DNA from: CAZMRW01 sp964568805
Lineage (GTDB): Bacteria > Pseudomonadota > Gammaproteobacteria > Methylococcales > Methylomonadaceae
DNA: 26,504 nt
Direction of reading: 5' to 3'
NCBI GenBank assembly: GCA_964568805.1
Contig: CAZMRW010000067.1
Span: 1-26,504 of the forward strand
Under the pieces are notes generated by a model. It made no database searches. It was given only the letters and a program-made list of their open reading frames with translations, and was not told the DNA's origin. The position numbers and the translations under genes are program-made. Positions 1 to 7,359 of the stretch are shown piece after piece. Positions within the stretch are counted from its first letter, which is position 1. The number at the start of each line of letters is the position of its first letter.

Positions 1-421
1 CGGGGTTCGGATTATTGCATGTCGCCAATGTGCATTTGAGCTGGGCGCAGCATGGTTTTTATCAAGAGTACGATAATCTGATAAAACTGATCCGGTCACG
101 CCAGCATTTCGGCATCAGAGCCGATGTCATCGCCGGCGATTTCAATGCCCCAGCCGGAGAGCAGGCCTATAACCATATCGTAGGCAATGGGGAATACGCG
201 GATCAATTTCATGAATGTCACCCCCACCGTTTTCACGAGCCCAGCTATCGTGGTCAAATCGACGGTTGGTTTAATTATCCCCCCCCAACCGTATCGATTA
301 TATTTTTAAACGCAATGGCCAACCGATGCAAATCAAATCGATGGATAGCATCTTTAACGATGATTTCTATGCCGCCGTTTCCGATCATTTCGGCTATTTG
401 GCAAGATTCTGGATGTATTGA
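1..421 (+). pseudogene. Endonuclease/exonuclease/phosphatase family protein, 3' part, frameshifted
   Basis: The left edge cuts this gene, so only its C-terminal part is present. In the first frame it reads LHVANVHLSW, then AGDFNAPAGEQ and QIDGWFNYPPP. These match the conserved core of the endonuclease/exonuclease/phosphatase fold (DNase I-like or Mg-dependent phosphodiesterase), where GDFN carries metal-binding Asp and Asn. The frame is lost at eight C residues (279-286). Downstream the homologous sequence resumes in another frame as RIDYIFKRNGQ, then SDHFGYLARFW, and stops at 419-421. RIDYIF and SDHF (catalytic Asp-His) are the expected end of the family. One extra C, or two fewer, would restore the frame. 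This is either a genuine break, a slippage-controlled gene or a sequencing error; the reading frame downstream looks otherwise intact. Family call is confident, substrate unknown. Confidence 0.75.
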
Positions 422-668
422 TCCTGGTATAGCCGGACAAGCGGATCAGACGTGCTATTTCCAGCACCATTGGCATCGAAGAAGACAGCGTCGAGTTGGG
501 TACGCATTGATGTCCCGGAAGGGTACCGCGAACGGTTTGGAGTTTTGACGTCTCTGGGAATTAAAAAAGGAATGCACTGCATGCCCTTGTATAAGAGGAG
601 ATATGCGCCAGCAATCCGCCTTCTCATTGGCAGATTACCGGCGCGTACTGCCTGATTACAGAGCTAAA

Positions 669-1151
669 TCAATGATGATGTCCGCCTTCGCCATGAATGT
701 GTCCGTGCGAGATTTCTTCTTTGCTTGCCGGCCTGATCTCCATCACTTCGACGTCGAAGGTTAACGCCACGCCGGCCAAAGGGTGATTGCCGTCGATAGT
801 TATATTATCGCCATCGATAGCAACGATGGATACCACGCCCGGACCTGAACTGACATCGGCATGAAACTGCATGCCGACTTCAAGTTCATCAATCCCTTCA
901 AACATGGCGCGTGGAATAACCTGGACTCTATCTTCCATGAACTCGCCATAGGCGTTTTCAGGGGCTAAGCGCACATTAAACTTATCGCCGACGGATTTGC
1001 CGTAGAGGGCTTGCTCCAGACCCGAAATTATGTTGCCGGTGCCATGGAGATAGACTAGGGCCTCATCTCCAATCGAACTATCAATGACATCGCCGTCGTC
1101 GTTCGATAGCGTATAGTGGATGGAAACAGCCATATTGTCAGCGACTTGCAT
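669..1151 (-). CDS. slyD: FKBP-type peptidyl-prolyl cis-trans isomerase SlyD
   Basis: Cytoplasmic prolyl isomerase and chaperone of 160 residues. The FKBP fold is split by an insert-in-flap domain, and SlyD proteins can also bind nickel for metalloenzyme assembly. Visible in order are an N-terminal FKBP strand (VSIHYTLSNDDGDVIDSS), the LVYLHGTGNIISGLEQAL segment, the flap domain with ENAYGEF, the GNHPLAGVALTFDVEV return strand, and a histidine-rich tail (HGHIHGEGGHHH) at the end. The tail is shorter than in E. coli SlyD and has no cysteines, so nickel binding would rest on histidines alone. The ATG at 1151 is preceded by GAAAGG, a plausible ribosome site. The gene stands alone, with about 250 bp to the macro-domain gene upstream. 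Confidence 0.93.
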   Translation of the reverse strand: MQVADNMAVSIHYTLSNDDGDVIDSSIGDEALVYLHGTGNIISGLEQALYGKSVGDKFNVRLAPENAYGEFMEDRVQVIPRAMFEGIDELEVGMQFHADVSSGPGVVSIVAIDGDNITIDGNHPLAGVALTFDVEVMEIRPASKEEISHGHIHGEGGHHH

Positions 1152-1403
1152 GTTAAAACCTTTCTCGTATAAATAAATTTTGCCATGATATACGTTTCGA
1201 TAGCGTTTGTCTTAAAAATATAGCAGTATTGCCGATCTCGACGGCTTGACCGGATAACATATTCAGCAGCAGCGACCTATTCAAGCCCATCGGGCACATT
1301 TTGACTGATAACAGTATGATAGCTTAAGGCTCGTTAACACGGCAGTGGATGCGTCACGTCAGTCTAGGATGGAGTAGGGGGAACAGTTTGCCGGGATGAC
1401 AAT

Positions 1404-1922
1404 TCAGGCCTGATCTGACGGGATCAATCGTTGATAGGCCGCGAGGTCTTTTGCGGAGTAACAGCAGAAGACGACCTCTTCAATCGATCCGGTTTTCGCC
1501 AACGCAGTGATCACCGTGCTTACCGCGATTTCGGCTGCCAGTTTGACAGGGTAACCGTAGATGCCGGTACTGATGCCTGGAAATGCGATGCTGCGAATGT
1601 CATGGTCAACTGCAATCTCCAGGCAACGGCGATAACAGGAGGCCAGTAACTCGGGTTCGCCATGTGTGCCGCCGCGCCAGACTGGGCCGACTGTGTGGAT
1701 GACATAACGGGCCGGGAGGCGATAACCTTTGGTGAGTTTTGCATCGCCGACATTGCAGCCGCCAAGCAGCCGGCAGGCATCAACCAGCTCCGGACCGGCG
1801 GCGCGATGAATGGCGCCGTCGACGCCGCCACCGCCCAATAGTGACGAGTTCGCCGCATTGACGATCGCATCAATCATTAGCGTAGTAATATCGGCCTGCT
1901 GTGCGCGAACGAGGGCAGTCAT
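1404..1922 (-). CDS. Macro-domain O-acetyl-ADP-ribose deacetylase (YmdB/MacroD-like)
   Basis: A 172-residue single macro domain, close to the 177 residues of E. coli YmdB. Family members hydrolyse O-acetyl-ADP-ribose or remove mono-ADP-ribose from proteins and nucleic acids. The ligand loop runs through residues 22-43 with NAANSSLLGGGGVDGAIH; the Asn and the D35-G36-A37 triad are the catalytic signature of the MacroD type. The second phosphate loop GISTGIYGYP is at 116-125. Nothing obvious is missing. The gene begins 26 bp from the end of a 42-bp perfect palindrome, and there is no clear Shine-Dalgarno sequence in front of its ATG, so the palindrome may affect its expression if it is co-transcribed with the lipoprotein gene at 2101-2502. 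Confidence 0.9.
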   Translation of the reverse strand: MTALVRAQQADITTLMIDAIVNAANSSLLGGGGVDGAIHRAAGPELVDACRLLGGCNVGDAKLTKGYRLPARYVIHTVGPVWRGGTHGEPELLASCYRRCLEIAVDHDIRSIAFPGISTGIYGYPVKLAAEIAVSTVITALAKTGSIEEVVFCCYSAKDLAAYQRLIPSDQA

Positions 1923-1948
1923 AGGGTGAGTTTATTAAATGTTGAGCA

Positions 1949-1990
1949 TCGCGGCAAGAGCGGCGGAGATCTCCGCCGCTCTTGCCGCGA
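1949..1990. repeat. 42-bp perfect palindrome (21-bp arms, no loop)
   Basis: Positions 1949 and 1990 pair and every base inward pairs too, centred between 1969 and 1970 on AGATCT. The arms are GC-rich (CGGCAAGAGCGGCGG). In RNA from the minus strand it would fold into a very stable hairpin ending 26 nt before the macro-domain start codon and about 110 nt after the lipoprotein stop. No T-tract follows on either strand, so a standard intrinsic terminator is not obvious. It may be an extragenic palindromic repeat or an attenuator. Confidence 0.85.
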
Positions 1991-2100
1991 CTTTGATGAA
2001 AAACCGGAATAATAACGTATAATAGGAGCTTGCACCGGGTTGTTCGATGGCGAAGTCCATGTGGGCCAAGGTATCGAACGGTTCGCGCCCGGCGTCCCGG

Positions 2101-2502
2101 TTATTTTACAAAACAGTTTTTTTCGGCATAGGCTTCGGCTTCCTTAAGCATTTTCCTCAAATCCTTGGATTGCTTGGGATCACGGAAGACGCCGCCGCTT
2201 TCGCCGGGCGTGCTGCGCAAGTAGCCGAAGGTTTTGGCGGCCTCGAATTCGGCGAAAGTCATTTTTTCCGCGATTTTATCGATTTTACAGCCGCACGCGT
2301 ATTGTGTGATATAAGTCAGACCGCCATGTTGCGCCACGCAATTTAGGACATATTCGACGCGATCGCGAGTAGGGTAGTCGTTGACGATAGGAGACGGTTG
2401 AGCAGAAGGTTCGATCTTTTTTTCCGGAGCGGTGGTGCCGCAAGCGCTAATGGCGGCGATTAACGTAAGACTGAAAATGCTTGTTAAATATTTATATTGC
2501 AT
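2101..2502 (-). CDS. Small secreted lipoprotein with conserved cysteines, function unknown
   Basis: A 133-residue protein beginning with a signal peptide and lipobox (SLTLIAAISAC), so Cys21 would be the lipidated residue. A short Pro/Glu/Ser-rich linker follows, then a compact domain with four cysteines: NC in RVEYVLNCVAQHGG, two in YACGCKIDKIAEKM, and a final one in EKNCFVK. The spacing suggests disulfides or metal/haem-like chemistry in the periplasm, but no CXXCH haem site is present. The EFEAAKTFGYLRS and GGVFRDP segments look family-conserved. I have an impression that similar proteins occur in other methylotrophs, but cannot verify this. The ATG at 2502 follows an AAGAGA-like site. It is transcribed away from the pigment operon. 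Function unknown. Confidence 0.8.
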   Translation of the reverse strand: MQYKYLTSIFSLTLIAAISACGTTAPEKKIEPSAQPSPIVNDYPTRDRVEYVLNCVAQHGGLTYITQYACGCKIDKIAEKMTFAEFEAAKTFGYLRSTPGESGGVFRDPKQSKDLRKMLKEAEAYAEKNCFVK

Positions 2503-2919
2503 TGTTTATTCTCTTGTTCCCATAGGTTTGACAGTGAAATAGACAGGCTTGGCAGAAGGGTTGAACTTCCGTTCTGGCCGCCGATGCAACGGCCTGCTCC
2601 ACGGCTCAATTGAACTGACTGTTTTTGATGCATGCAGGTAAATCGGTCAATCCCAAATCAAGCCGATAAAAAAGATTAGTTTAACATTGCCAATGTCATA
2701 ATTACCACGAGGTAATCCCAAAGTATTTGCTGATTGCCTCAATGAACCTATATTTAGAAAATTATACTTGATGATACTTCGTTCAATGTTATTCACCCGC
2801 CGGTTCATCACTGAAAATTAAGGCGGTTACATACCTGCAGTTTAAATACGGTTCTAATTGGACTGCTCGCCAGTCATGTCCCGGCCGGATAGTTTCGGAG
2901 AGTGTGAACAGGGCAAATT
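2503..2919. other. Divergent intergenic region before the pigment operon
   Basis: These 417 bp separate the minus-strand lipoprotein gene from the plus-strand operon, so promoters for both should be here. I find no open reading frame that resembles a protein and no convincing -35/-10 pair. The only clear structure is a perfect inverted repeat at 2701-2716 (ATTACC-ACGA-GGTAAT), a possible operator. A weak TTGATG/TATTCA pair near 2768-2795 is not strong enough to call. Confidence 0.5.
2701..2716. promoter_or_regulatory. Inverted repeat, possible operator
   Basis: ATTACC-ACGA-GGTAAT is a perfect 6-bp inverted repeat with a 4-bp spacer in AT-rich DNA, about 200 bp before the first pigment gene. 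The size and symmetry fit a dimeric repressor site, but no regulator gene is next to it and the role is an inference. Confidence 0.3.
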
Positions 2920-3672
2920 ATGGTTATTGTTGAGGGTTTATTGAAAGTTTCTGATTTTATATTGACCAGTTGGGGTGCGTGGGCTCCGGGTTTGCATTGT
3001 CAGGATGACTGGAAAGACTGGTGCTCAGGAGCGCGTTCGATCCAGGCAGAACAACCCGATGCGCCTCGGTCGGTGCCGAAGATGCTGCAGCGCCGGTTAA
3101 GCCCCTTGGCCAAAGCAATTTTTAACGCGGCCGAGCAATGTCTGGCTCAAGGTGAAACACTGCCGACGGTATTCAGTTCGGCCCATGGTGAAGTGTGCAA
3201 ATCCCTGGAAATGCTTCAAGCGATTGATGCGGGCGATGAAATTTCGCCGACGGCGTTCAGTTTGTCGGTTCATAATGCCATTTCAGGGCTATATTCCATC
3301 GCTTACGCAAACCGGCAGGAAATGACCGTCATCGCCCCGGGTTTGGAAGGCATTGTCCCTGCTTTTATCGAAGGGCTGGGACTTTTGCATGAGGGCGCCG
3401 GCCAGGTTCAACTGGTGTTATACGATGAACCCATTGCTGATTTTTATCCACTTTCGCCTTTCAATCTCAATGCCGAGTTCCCGTGCGCATTGTCATTGAA
3501 AATTGCTTTAAACGGTGAGGGGTTGCCGCTGCGTTTATATCGTTCATCGGAATCTCGTGATGACGGCGAGCATCCAGTACAATTGCTGGCATTTTTGAAG
3601 TTTTTGCTTGCCGAAGACAAATCACTGACGCTGGGGAATCAGGGGCATTGCTGGAGATGGGACAAGAGATAG
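2920..3672 (+). CDS. Beta-ketoacyl synthase chain-length-factor-like protein (aryl polyene type, ApeC-like)
   Basis: A 250-residue, shortened thiolase-fold protein of the beta-ketoacyl synthase 2 type that opens aryl polyene and flexirubin clusters. In studied systems this subunit pairs with a catalytic ketosynthase and does not itself condense. Supporting segments are FILTSWGAWAPGL near the start, RRLSPLAKAIFNAA, VFSSAHGEVCKSLEML and SVHNAISGLYSIA. No TACxS-like nucleophilic Cys motif is visible, consistent with a non-catalytic partner. The ATG at 2920 has an AGGG eight bases upstream. A TTG at 2941 behind GAGGG gives a start nearer family length, so the first seven residues are uncertain. 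It overlaps the next gene by about 15-25 bp. The assignment rests as much on gene order as on sequence. Confidence 0.8.
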   Translation: MVIVEGLLKVSDFILTSWGAWAPGLHCQDDWKDWCSGARSIQAEQPDAPRSVPKMLQRRLSPLAKAIFNAAEQCLAQGETLPTVFSSAHGEVCKSLEMLQAIDAGDEISPTAFSLSVHNAISGLYSIAYANRQEMTVIAPGLEGIVPAFIEGLGLLHEGAGQVQLVLYDEPIADFYPLSPFNLNAEFPCALSLKIALNGEGLPLRLYRSSESRDDGEHPVQLLAFLKFLLAEDKSLTLGNQGHCWRWDKR

Positions 3673-4451
3673 TGCGAAAGTTGCAGTATGGCTGGCGTCT
3701 ATTTGCGACAGGCTTCAGTTTTTTCAGTTTTGGCGTCGGCGGCCTGATATTATGGGCTTTTGTTTTCCCGGTATTGTCACTTATGCCCGGTAATTCCCGG
3801 CAACGCCAGTGTCGGGGGCAACGGGTTGTGCATTACAGTTTTTATGCCTTTATCGGCCTGATGCACAGAATAGGGGTGATGACGTATGAAATTGAGGGTC
3901 TGGAGAAACTCAATCGCCCCGGGCAATTGGTCGTAGCCAATCACCCGACCCTGGTGGATATCGTTTTTCTAATCAGCAGGATAAAAGAAGCTAACTGTAT
4001 CGCCAAAGCCAGGTTGTGGCATAATCCCTTTATGCGCGGACCGATTTTAAACGCCGGCTATATCAGTAACGGCGATCCTGAACAAATGATCGTTGACTGC
4101 GTTAACTGGCTGCAATCAGGGGGCGTCATGATCATTTTTCCGGAAGGGACCCGATCCATCCCGGGTAAGCCCTGCCGTTTCCAGCGTGGCGCAGCGGCCA
4201 TCGCTTTGCAGTCTGGGACTATTCTGACGCCGGTGACGATTTCCTGTTACCCGAGTACACTGACCAAAGCTGAAAAGTGGTATCAAATACCTTGTCGACG
4301 CTTTCATTTGACCATGCGCGTGGGGGACGATATCGCATTGGAGGAATTCAGCAGGATTGAACAGAAGTCGATTGCTGTGCGCCGTTTAAATCAGTTTTTA
4401 CAGGATTATTTTACCGAACAGAGAGAACTTTATAAGTACCATGGAAAATGA
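3657..4451 (+). CDS. PlsC-type lysophospholipid acyltransferase of the aryl polyene cluster
   Basis: Membrane-bound acyltransferase of about 264 residues, of the 1-acyl-glycerol-3-phosphate acyltransferase family. The catalytic HX4D box is HPTLVD at about residue 96, and the acceptor-binding box is FPEGTRS at about residue 161. An N-terminal hydrophobic segment (VGGLILWAFVFPVLSLM) anchors it to the inner membrane. In aryl polyene clusters such enzymes are thought to attach the polyene or an acyl chain to a glycerolipid-like carrier; the acceptor here is unknown. I chose the ATG at 3657; a TTG three codons earlier (3648) behind AGGGG is the alternative. Both lie inside the end of the preceding gene, and the stop overlaps the start of the first ACP, so translation is probably coupled. 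Confidence 0.85.
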   Translation: MGQEIVRKLQYGWRLFATGFSFFSFGVGGLILWAFVFPVLSLMPGNSRQRQCRGQRVVHYSFYAFIGLMHRIGVMTYEIEGLEKLNRPGQLVVANHPTLVDIVFLISRIKEANCIAKARLWHNPFMRGPILNAGYISNGDPEQMIVDCVNWLQSGGVMIIFPEGTRSIPGKPCRFQRGAAAIALQSGTILTPVTISCYPSTLTKAEKWYQIPCRRFHLTMRVGDDIALEEFSRIEQKSIAVRRLNQFLQDYFTEQRELYKYHGK

Positions 4452-4689
4452 ATTGAAACAATTGATTATTGATGCGCTCGACCTTGAGGACATTGGTGTG
4501 GAAGATATAGACAGTCACGAGCCCCTTTTCAATGAAGGTTTGGGCCTTGATTCAATCGATGCCCTGGAATTAGGACTTGCCATCCGGAAAAAATATAACG
4601 TCAAAATTGATGCTGAAAAGGAAGATGTCGTGAAGATTTTTGCTTCTGTTGCATCTTTGGCAAGCTACATAGAATCGGTTCGCTGTTGA
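4441..4689 (+). CDS. Acyl carrier protein 1 (ApeE-like)
   Basis: An 82-residue acidic phosphopantetheine carrier. The attachment site is the Ser of GLGLDSIDALEL, about residue 39, followed by the expected helix. It would carry the starter or growing polyene as a thioester in the cytoplasm. It overlaps the acyltransferase by 11 bp and is followed within 10 bp by a second ACP; paired ACPs at this place are a hallmark of aryl polyene clusters. The DSI form of the site (rather than DSL) is common in this group. Confidence 0.9.
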   Translation: MENELKQLIIDALDLEDIGVEDIDSHEPLFNEGLGLDSIDALELGLAIRKKYNVKIDAEKEDVVKIFASVASLASYIESVRC

Positions 4690-4696
4690 GAAAGTG

Positions 4697-4945
4697 ATGA
4701 AAAATCGTGAACAAATTTTAACCGCTATTCGGCAATTAATGGTCGAGATGTTTGAGATAGACCAAGAGGCGATATCATTAGGCGCTCGTTTGTACGAAGA
4801 TCTTGATTTCGATAGTATTGATGCGGTTGATATGATCGTAAGACTTAAAGAGTTGACCGGAAAGGCGGTAAAGCCGGAAGACTTCAAGGCGGCTCGCACC
4901 ATAGGCGATGTCGTCGAAGCGGTTTATAAAATGCAGAATGAGTGA
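4697..4945 (+). CDS. Acyl carrier protein 2 (ApeF-like)
   Basis: A second carrier protein of 82 residues, distinct in sequence from the first. The phosphopantetheine Ser lies in DLDFDSIDAVDM, about residue 41. The ATG at 4697 is preferred over the GTG at 4694 directly before it, giving MKNREQIL. In characterised aryl polyene systems the two carriers have separate jobs, one for loading and one for chain extension; which does which here cannot be told from sequence. The 84-bp spacer after it is the only real gap in the front half of the operon. Confidence 0.9.
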   Translation: MKNREQILTAIRQLMVEMFEIDQEAISLGARLYEDLDFDSIDAVDMIVRLKELTGKAVKPEDFKAARTIGDVVEAVYKMQNE

Positions 4946-5029
4946 CGGAAGGTGCCAGGGGCAGGGTACAAGGTGCAACAGAGTATGATTTTGATCTGAA
5001 CCTCGATCCCTGAGCCCTGATCCAAAAGT
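4946..5029. repeat. Low-complexity spacer with degenerate short repeats
   Basis: The gap contains AAGGTGC twice (around AGGGGCAGGGTAC) and then degenerate heptads of the form ATCCCTG AGCCCTG ATCC. It encodes nothing recognisable. Such sequence resembles dispersed intergenic repeats, but I cannot check for other copies. It has no T-tract and probably does not stop transcription. Confidence 0.45.
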
Positions 5030-5581
5030 ATGCGTATTGTAATCAACAGTTTTATCGGTTTGGCTGTCATGTTATATCCGGTGGCTGTCTATGTCGGCAT
5101 TCATTATTTCGATCCCCGGATGATCGCCATCATGCTGATCATAGTGGTGTTCATTAAACTGGCAGTCAGTTTTTTCGAAAAACACTGGAGCAGGCTGTTG
5201 TGGATTGTTGCCTTGTTTTATTGCGGTTTTGCTGTTTGGAGAAACGATATCGTCACGCTGCGATATTATCCGGTTTTGGTTAACGGCATGATGCTGCTGA
5301 TTTTTTCATGGAGTCTGCTGTTCCCGCCAACCGTGGCCGAGCGACTGGCCAGAATAAAACATCCTGACCTCCCTCTTGACGGCGTGCGCTATACCCGGCG
5401 TGTCACCCTCGTCTGGTGCATTTTTTTCATATTCAACGGCAGCATGGCCTTGTCGACAGCGTTATGGGCAAGCTTTGAGATATGGAGTTTATATAACGGA
5501 TTGATTGCCTATGGGTTAATGGGTTCGTTAATGGCTGGGGAATATCTAGTGAGGATGAAAACCCAAAAGCATGTCCAATGA
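5030..5581 (+). CDS. COG4648-like integral membrane protein of aryl polyene clusters (ApeG-like)
   Basis: A 183-residue membrane protein with about five hydrophobic segments: LAVMLYPVAVYVGIHYF, MIAIMLIIVVFIKLAVSFF, LLWIVALFYCGFAVW, GMMLLIFSWSLLF and a C-terminal pair (VTLVWCIFFIFNGSMALS and LYNGLIAYGLMGSLMAG). A conserved loop with PPTVAERLARIKHPDLP lies between. The family has no proven reaction but is consistently found between the ACPs and the ligase in aryl polyene clusters, as here. It overlaps the ligase by 11 bp. Confidence 0.8.
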   Translation: MRIVINSFIGLAVMLYPVAVYVGIHYFDPRMIAIMLIIVVFIKLAVSFFEKHWSRLLWIVALFYCGFAVWRNDIVTLRYYPVLVNGMMLLIFSWSLLFPPTVAERLARIKHPDLPLDGVRYTRRVTLVWCIFFIFNGSMALSTALWASFEIWSLYNGLIAYGLMGSLMAGEYLVRMKTQKHVQ

Positions 5582-7280
5582 GCTGACTCCGTTATCAAGC
5601 TGCCTGGCGATAACAAACCAACGAAGCACACCGGTTGCTTATCACTCCGGGCAATATTTTGATGCAGGCCAGTTCAGGGCGGCGGCAGGATACTGGATTA
5701 ACCGTTTGCGGGCGCAGCCGTTCAAATCCTATGCCTTATACTCGGCCGATGCCTATCCCTTTGCTGTGATGCTGCTGGCGCTTTTCCATGCCGGCAAGGA
5801 CGTCTGGATTCCGGGTAATAATTGCCCCGGCACGGCGACCCAGCTTCGGCAATTGGATTGCCAGTTGCTCGGCGATTGGCAGTCAACCGAACCTTTCGTA
5901 TACCATCTTGATTGTGCAGCCTGTTTGGACGGACCGTTAACCCCGTTGTTTGCTGAAGACATACGGCTGGTGATGTTTACTTCCGGTTCCACTGGAGAGG
6001 CCAAGGCGGTTGAAAAACGTTTGCAGCAGCTGGAAATCGAAATCGCTGCACTGGAAAAACAATGGGGCCATCTGCTTCAGGGAGCTACGGCATTAGCAAC
6101 GGTCAGTCATCAGCATATTTACGGATTATTGTTTAGGGTGTTATGGCCGCTGTCAGCGGGCCGGTGTTTCCATAGCCAACTTTACATCAATCCTGAGACG
6201 CTGGTGCGGGACGCTCAGCGCTCGGCTGCCTACTGGGTTGCCAGTCCGGCGCAGTTGAAACGGCTGGATATGGATTCACCCTGGGGTGAAATTGCCGAAT
6301 TAAAGGCGCTATTCAGTTCAGGCGGCCCTTTGCAGCAAGATGCGGCGAAGCAGATTTTGACCCGAAGCGGACAACCCGTAATCGAAATCTACGGCAGCAC
6401 CGAATCGGGCGGCATCGCCTGGAGGCAACAGGATTCTGATGTCGATACCGCCTGGCGGCTGTTTCAGGGCCTGACACTCACCGCGAAGGATGACGGTTTT
6501 CTGCTACATTCGCCTTATCTGCCGGATAAGGCTGGGCTTTCTCTGGATGACCGTATTTTTTTGCAGGATGACGGCGGGTTTTTATTGCTCGGTCGACGGG
6601 ATCGGATAGTCAAGATCGAAGAAAAACGGCTATCCCTGGCCGAGCTCGAATGGCGCCTGCTGGATACTCCGTGGATAACGGAAGTTCACGCGGTCAAATT
6701 GTCAAGACACAGAGATGTTGTCGGCATAGCGGCAGTTTTGTCCGAGCAGGGCATCACGCTCCTGGCAGAAGAGGGCAGGTCCCGGTTGATCAAACGATTG
6801 CGCAGGATGCTGTCCAGCTGGTTTGATGCGGTGGTTTTACCCAGAAAATGGTTGTTGTTGAATAGGATGCCGTTGTCCGCGCAAGGCAAGATAGAACAGT
6901 CGCTGTTGATGGAAGTGCTGGGCGCTGATACCGGTAAATTGCCGCAACTCCTTGAACTGGATTGGACGGATGACAAAGTTCGGTTACAGATCAAGGTGCC
7001 GGAAGATTTAATCTATTTCCCGGATCATTTTAAGGGCTTTCCTATTTTACCGGGTGTTGTACAAATTGCCTGGGCAGATCACTTTGGAAAATTATTTTTT
7101 TCTATCGAACAGCCGTTTATGCAAATGGAAGTCCTTAAGTTTGCCAAAATGATTGTTCCCGGCGTTGAGCTCAAGCTGACCCTGGAATGGAAGGTTTCTG
7201 CCGGCAAATTATATTTTAACTACAGTTCGGAACAGGGCATCCATGGTTCGGGCCGATTGGCGTATGGAGCCGAGCCATGA
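5571..7280 (+). CDS. Acyl/aryl-ACP ligase fused to ApeI-like hotdog dehydratase
   Basis: A 569-residue two-domain protein. Residues 1 to about 450 form an AMP-forming ligase of the ANL family. They include the P-loop FTSGSTGEAKAVEK at 136, the EIYGSTESGGIAWR adenylate motif, the hinge GRRDRIVKIEEKRLS and the late catalytic Lys in PLSAQGKIEQS. Residues from about 465 form a hotdog domain with HFKGFPILPGVVQ at 486, matching the catalytic His motif of FabZ/ApeI dehydratases. The N-terminal part would load an aromatic acid onto an ACP, and the C-terminal part would dehydrate beta-hydroxyacyl-ACP intermediates. In other clusters these are often two genes (ApeH and ApeI). The reading frame is continuous through the junction. 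Its stop overlaps the ATG of the glycosyltransferase remnant (ATGA). Confidence 0.85.
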   Translation: MSNELTPLSSCLAITNQRSTPVAYHSGQYFDAGQFRAAAGYWINRLRAQPFKSYALYSADAYPFAVMLLALFHAGKDVWIPGNNCPGTATQLRQLDCQLLGDWQSTEPFVYHLDCAACLDGPLTPLFAEDIRLVMFTSGSTGEAKAVEKRLQQLEIEIAALEKQWGHLLQGATALATVSHQHIYGLLFRVLWPLSAGRCFHSQLYINPETLVRDAQRSAAYWVASPAQLKRLDMDSPWGEIAELKALFSSGGPLQQDAAKQILTRSGQPVIEIYGSTESGGIAWRQQDSDVDTAWRLFQGLTLTAKDDGFLLHSPYLPDKAGLSLDDRIFLQDDGGFLLLGRRDRIVKIEEKRLSLAELEWRLLDTPWITEVHAVKLSRHRDVVGIAAVLSEQGITLLAEEGRSRLIKRLRRMLSSWFDAVVLPRKWLLLNRMPLSAQGKIEQSLLMEVLGADTGKLPQLLELDWTDDKVRLQIKVPEDLIYFPDHFKGFPILPGVVQIAWADHFGKLFFSIEQPFMQMEVLKFAKMIVPGVELKLTLEWKVSAGKLYFNYSSEQGIHGSGRLAYGAEP

Positions 7281-7359
7281 AAACCTGCATTATCATGCCG
7301 GTGTATAATTCGGTATGCCCGCGCGTTTTCTCCGGTTAATGATCAGGCAATGGCGATGA
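7277..7359 (+). pseudogene. Remnant of a family 2 glycosyltransferase gene, internally deleted
   Basis: An ATG overlapping the ligase stop starts MKTCIIMPVYNS, the typical first strand of a GT2 glycosyltransferase. Aryl polyene clusters normally carry such a gene at this point. After twelve codons the similarity ends and the frame stops at 7337-7339. In another frame, 7312-7359 reads GMPARFLRLMIRQWR and stops with a TGA overlapping the ATG of the next gene, as a normal gene end would. Both ends therefore seem to survive while nearly all the coding sequence between them is gone. No nucleotide-sugar-binding or catalytic residues remain, so this cannot be an active enzyme. The assignment of the 3' piece is an inference. 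Confidence 0.6.

Noticed and set aside
422..668. Overlapping open frames on both strands after the frame-broken nuclease gene
   Set aside because: Neither translation resembles a protein family, there is no good ribosome site, and the frames cover each other; treated as intergenic.
1152..1403. Gap between slyD and the macro-domain gene as a place for a small gene or RNA
   Set aside because: No coding pattern, no clear hairpin plus T-tract and no consensus promoter pair could be supported.
2047..2346. Plus-strand frame of 99 codons
   Set aside because: It is antisense to the lipoprotein gene, which has a lipobox, cysteine pattern and ribosome site; the plus-strand product looks random.
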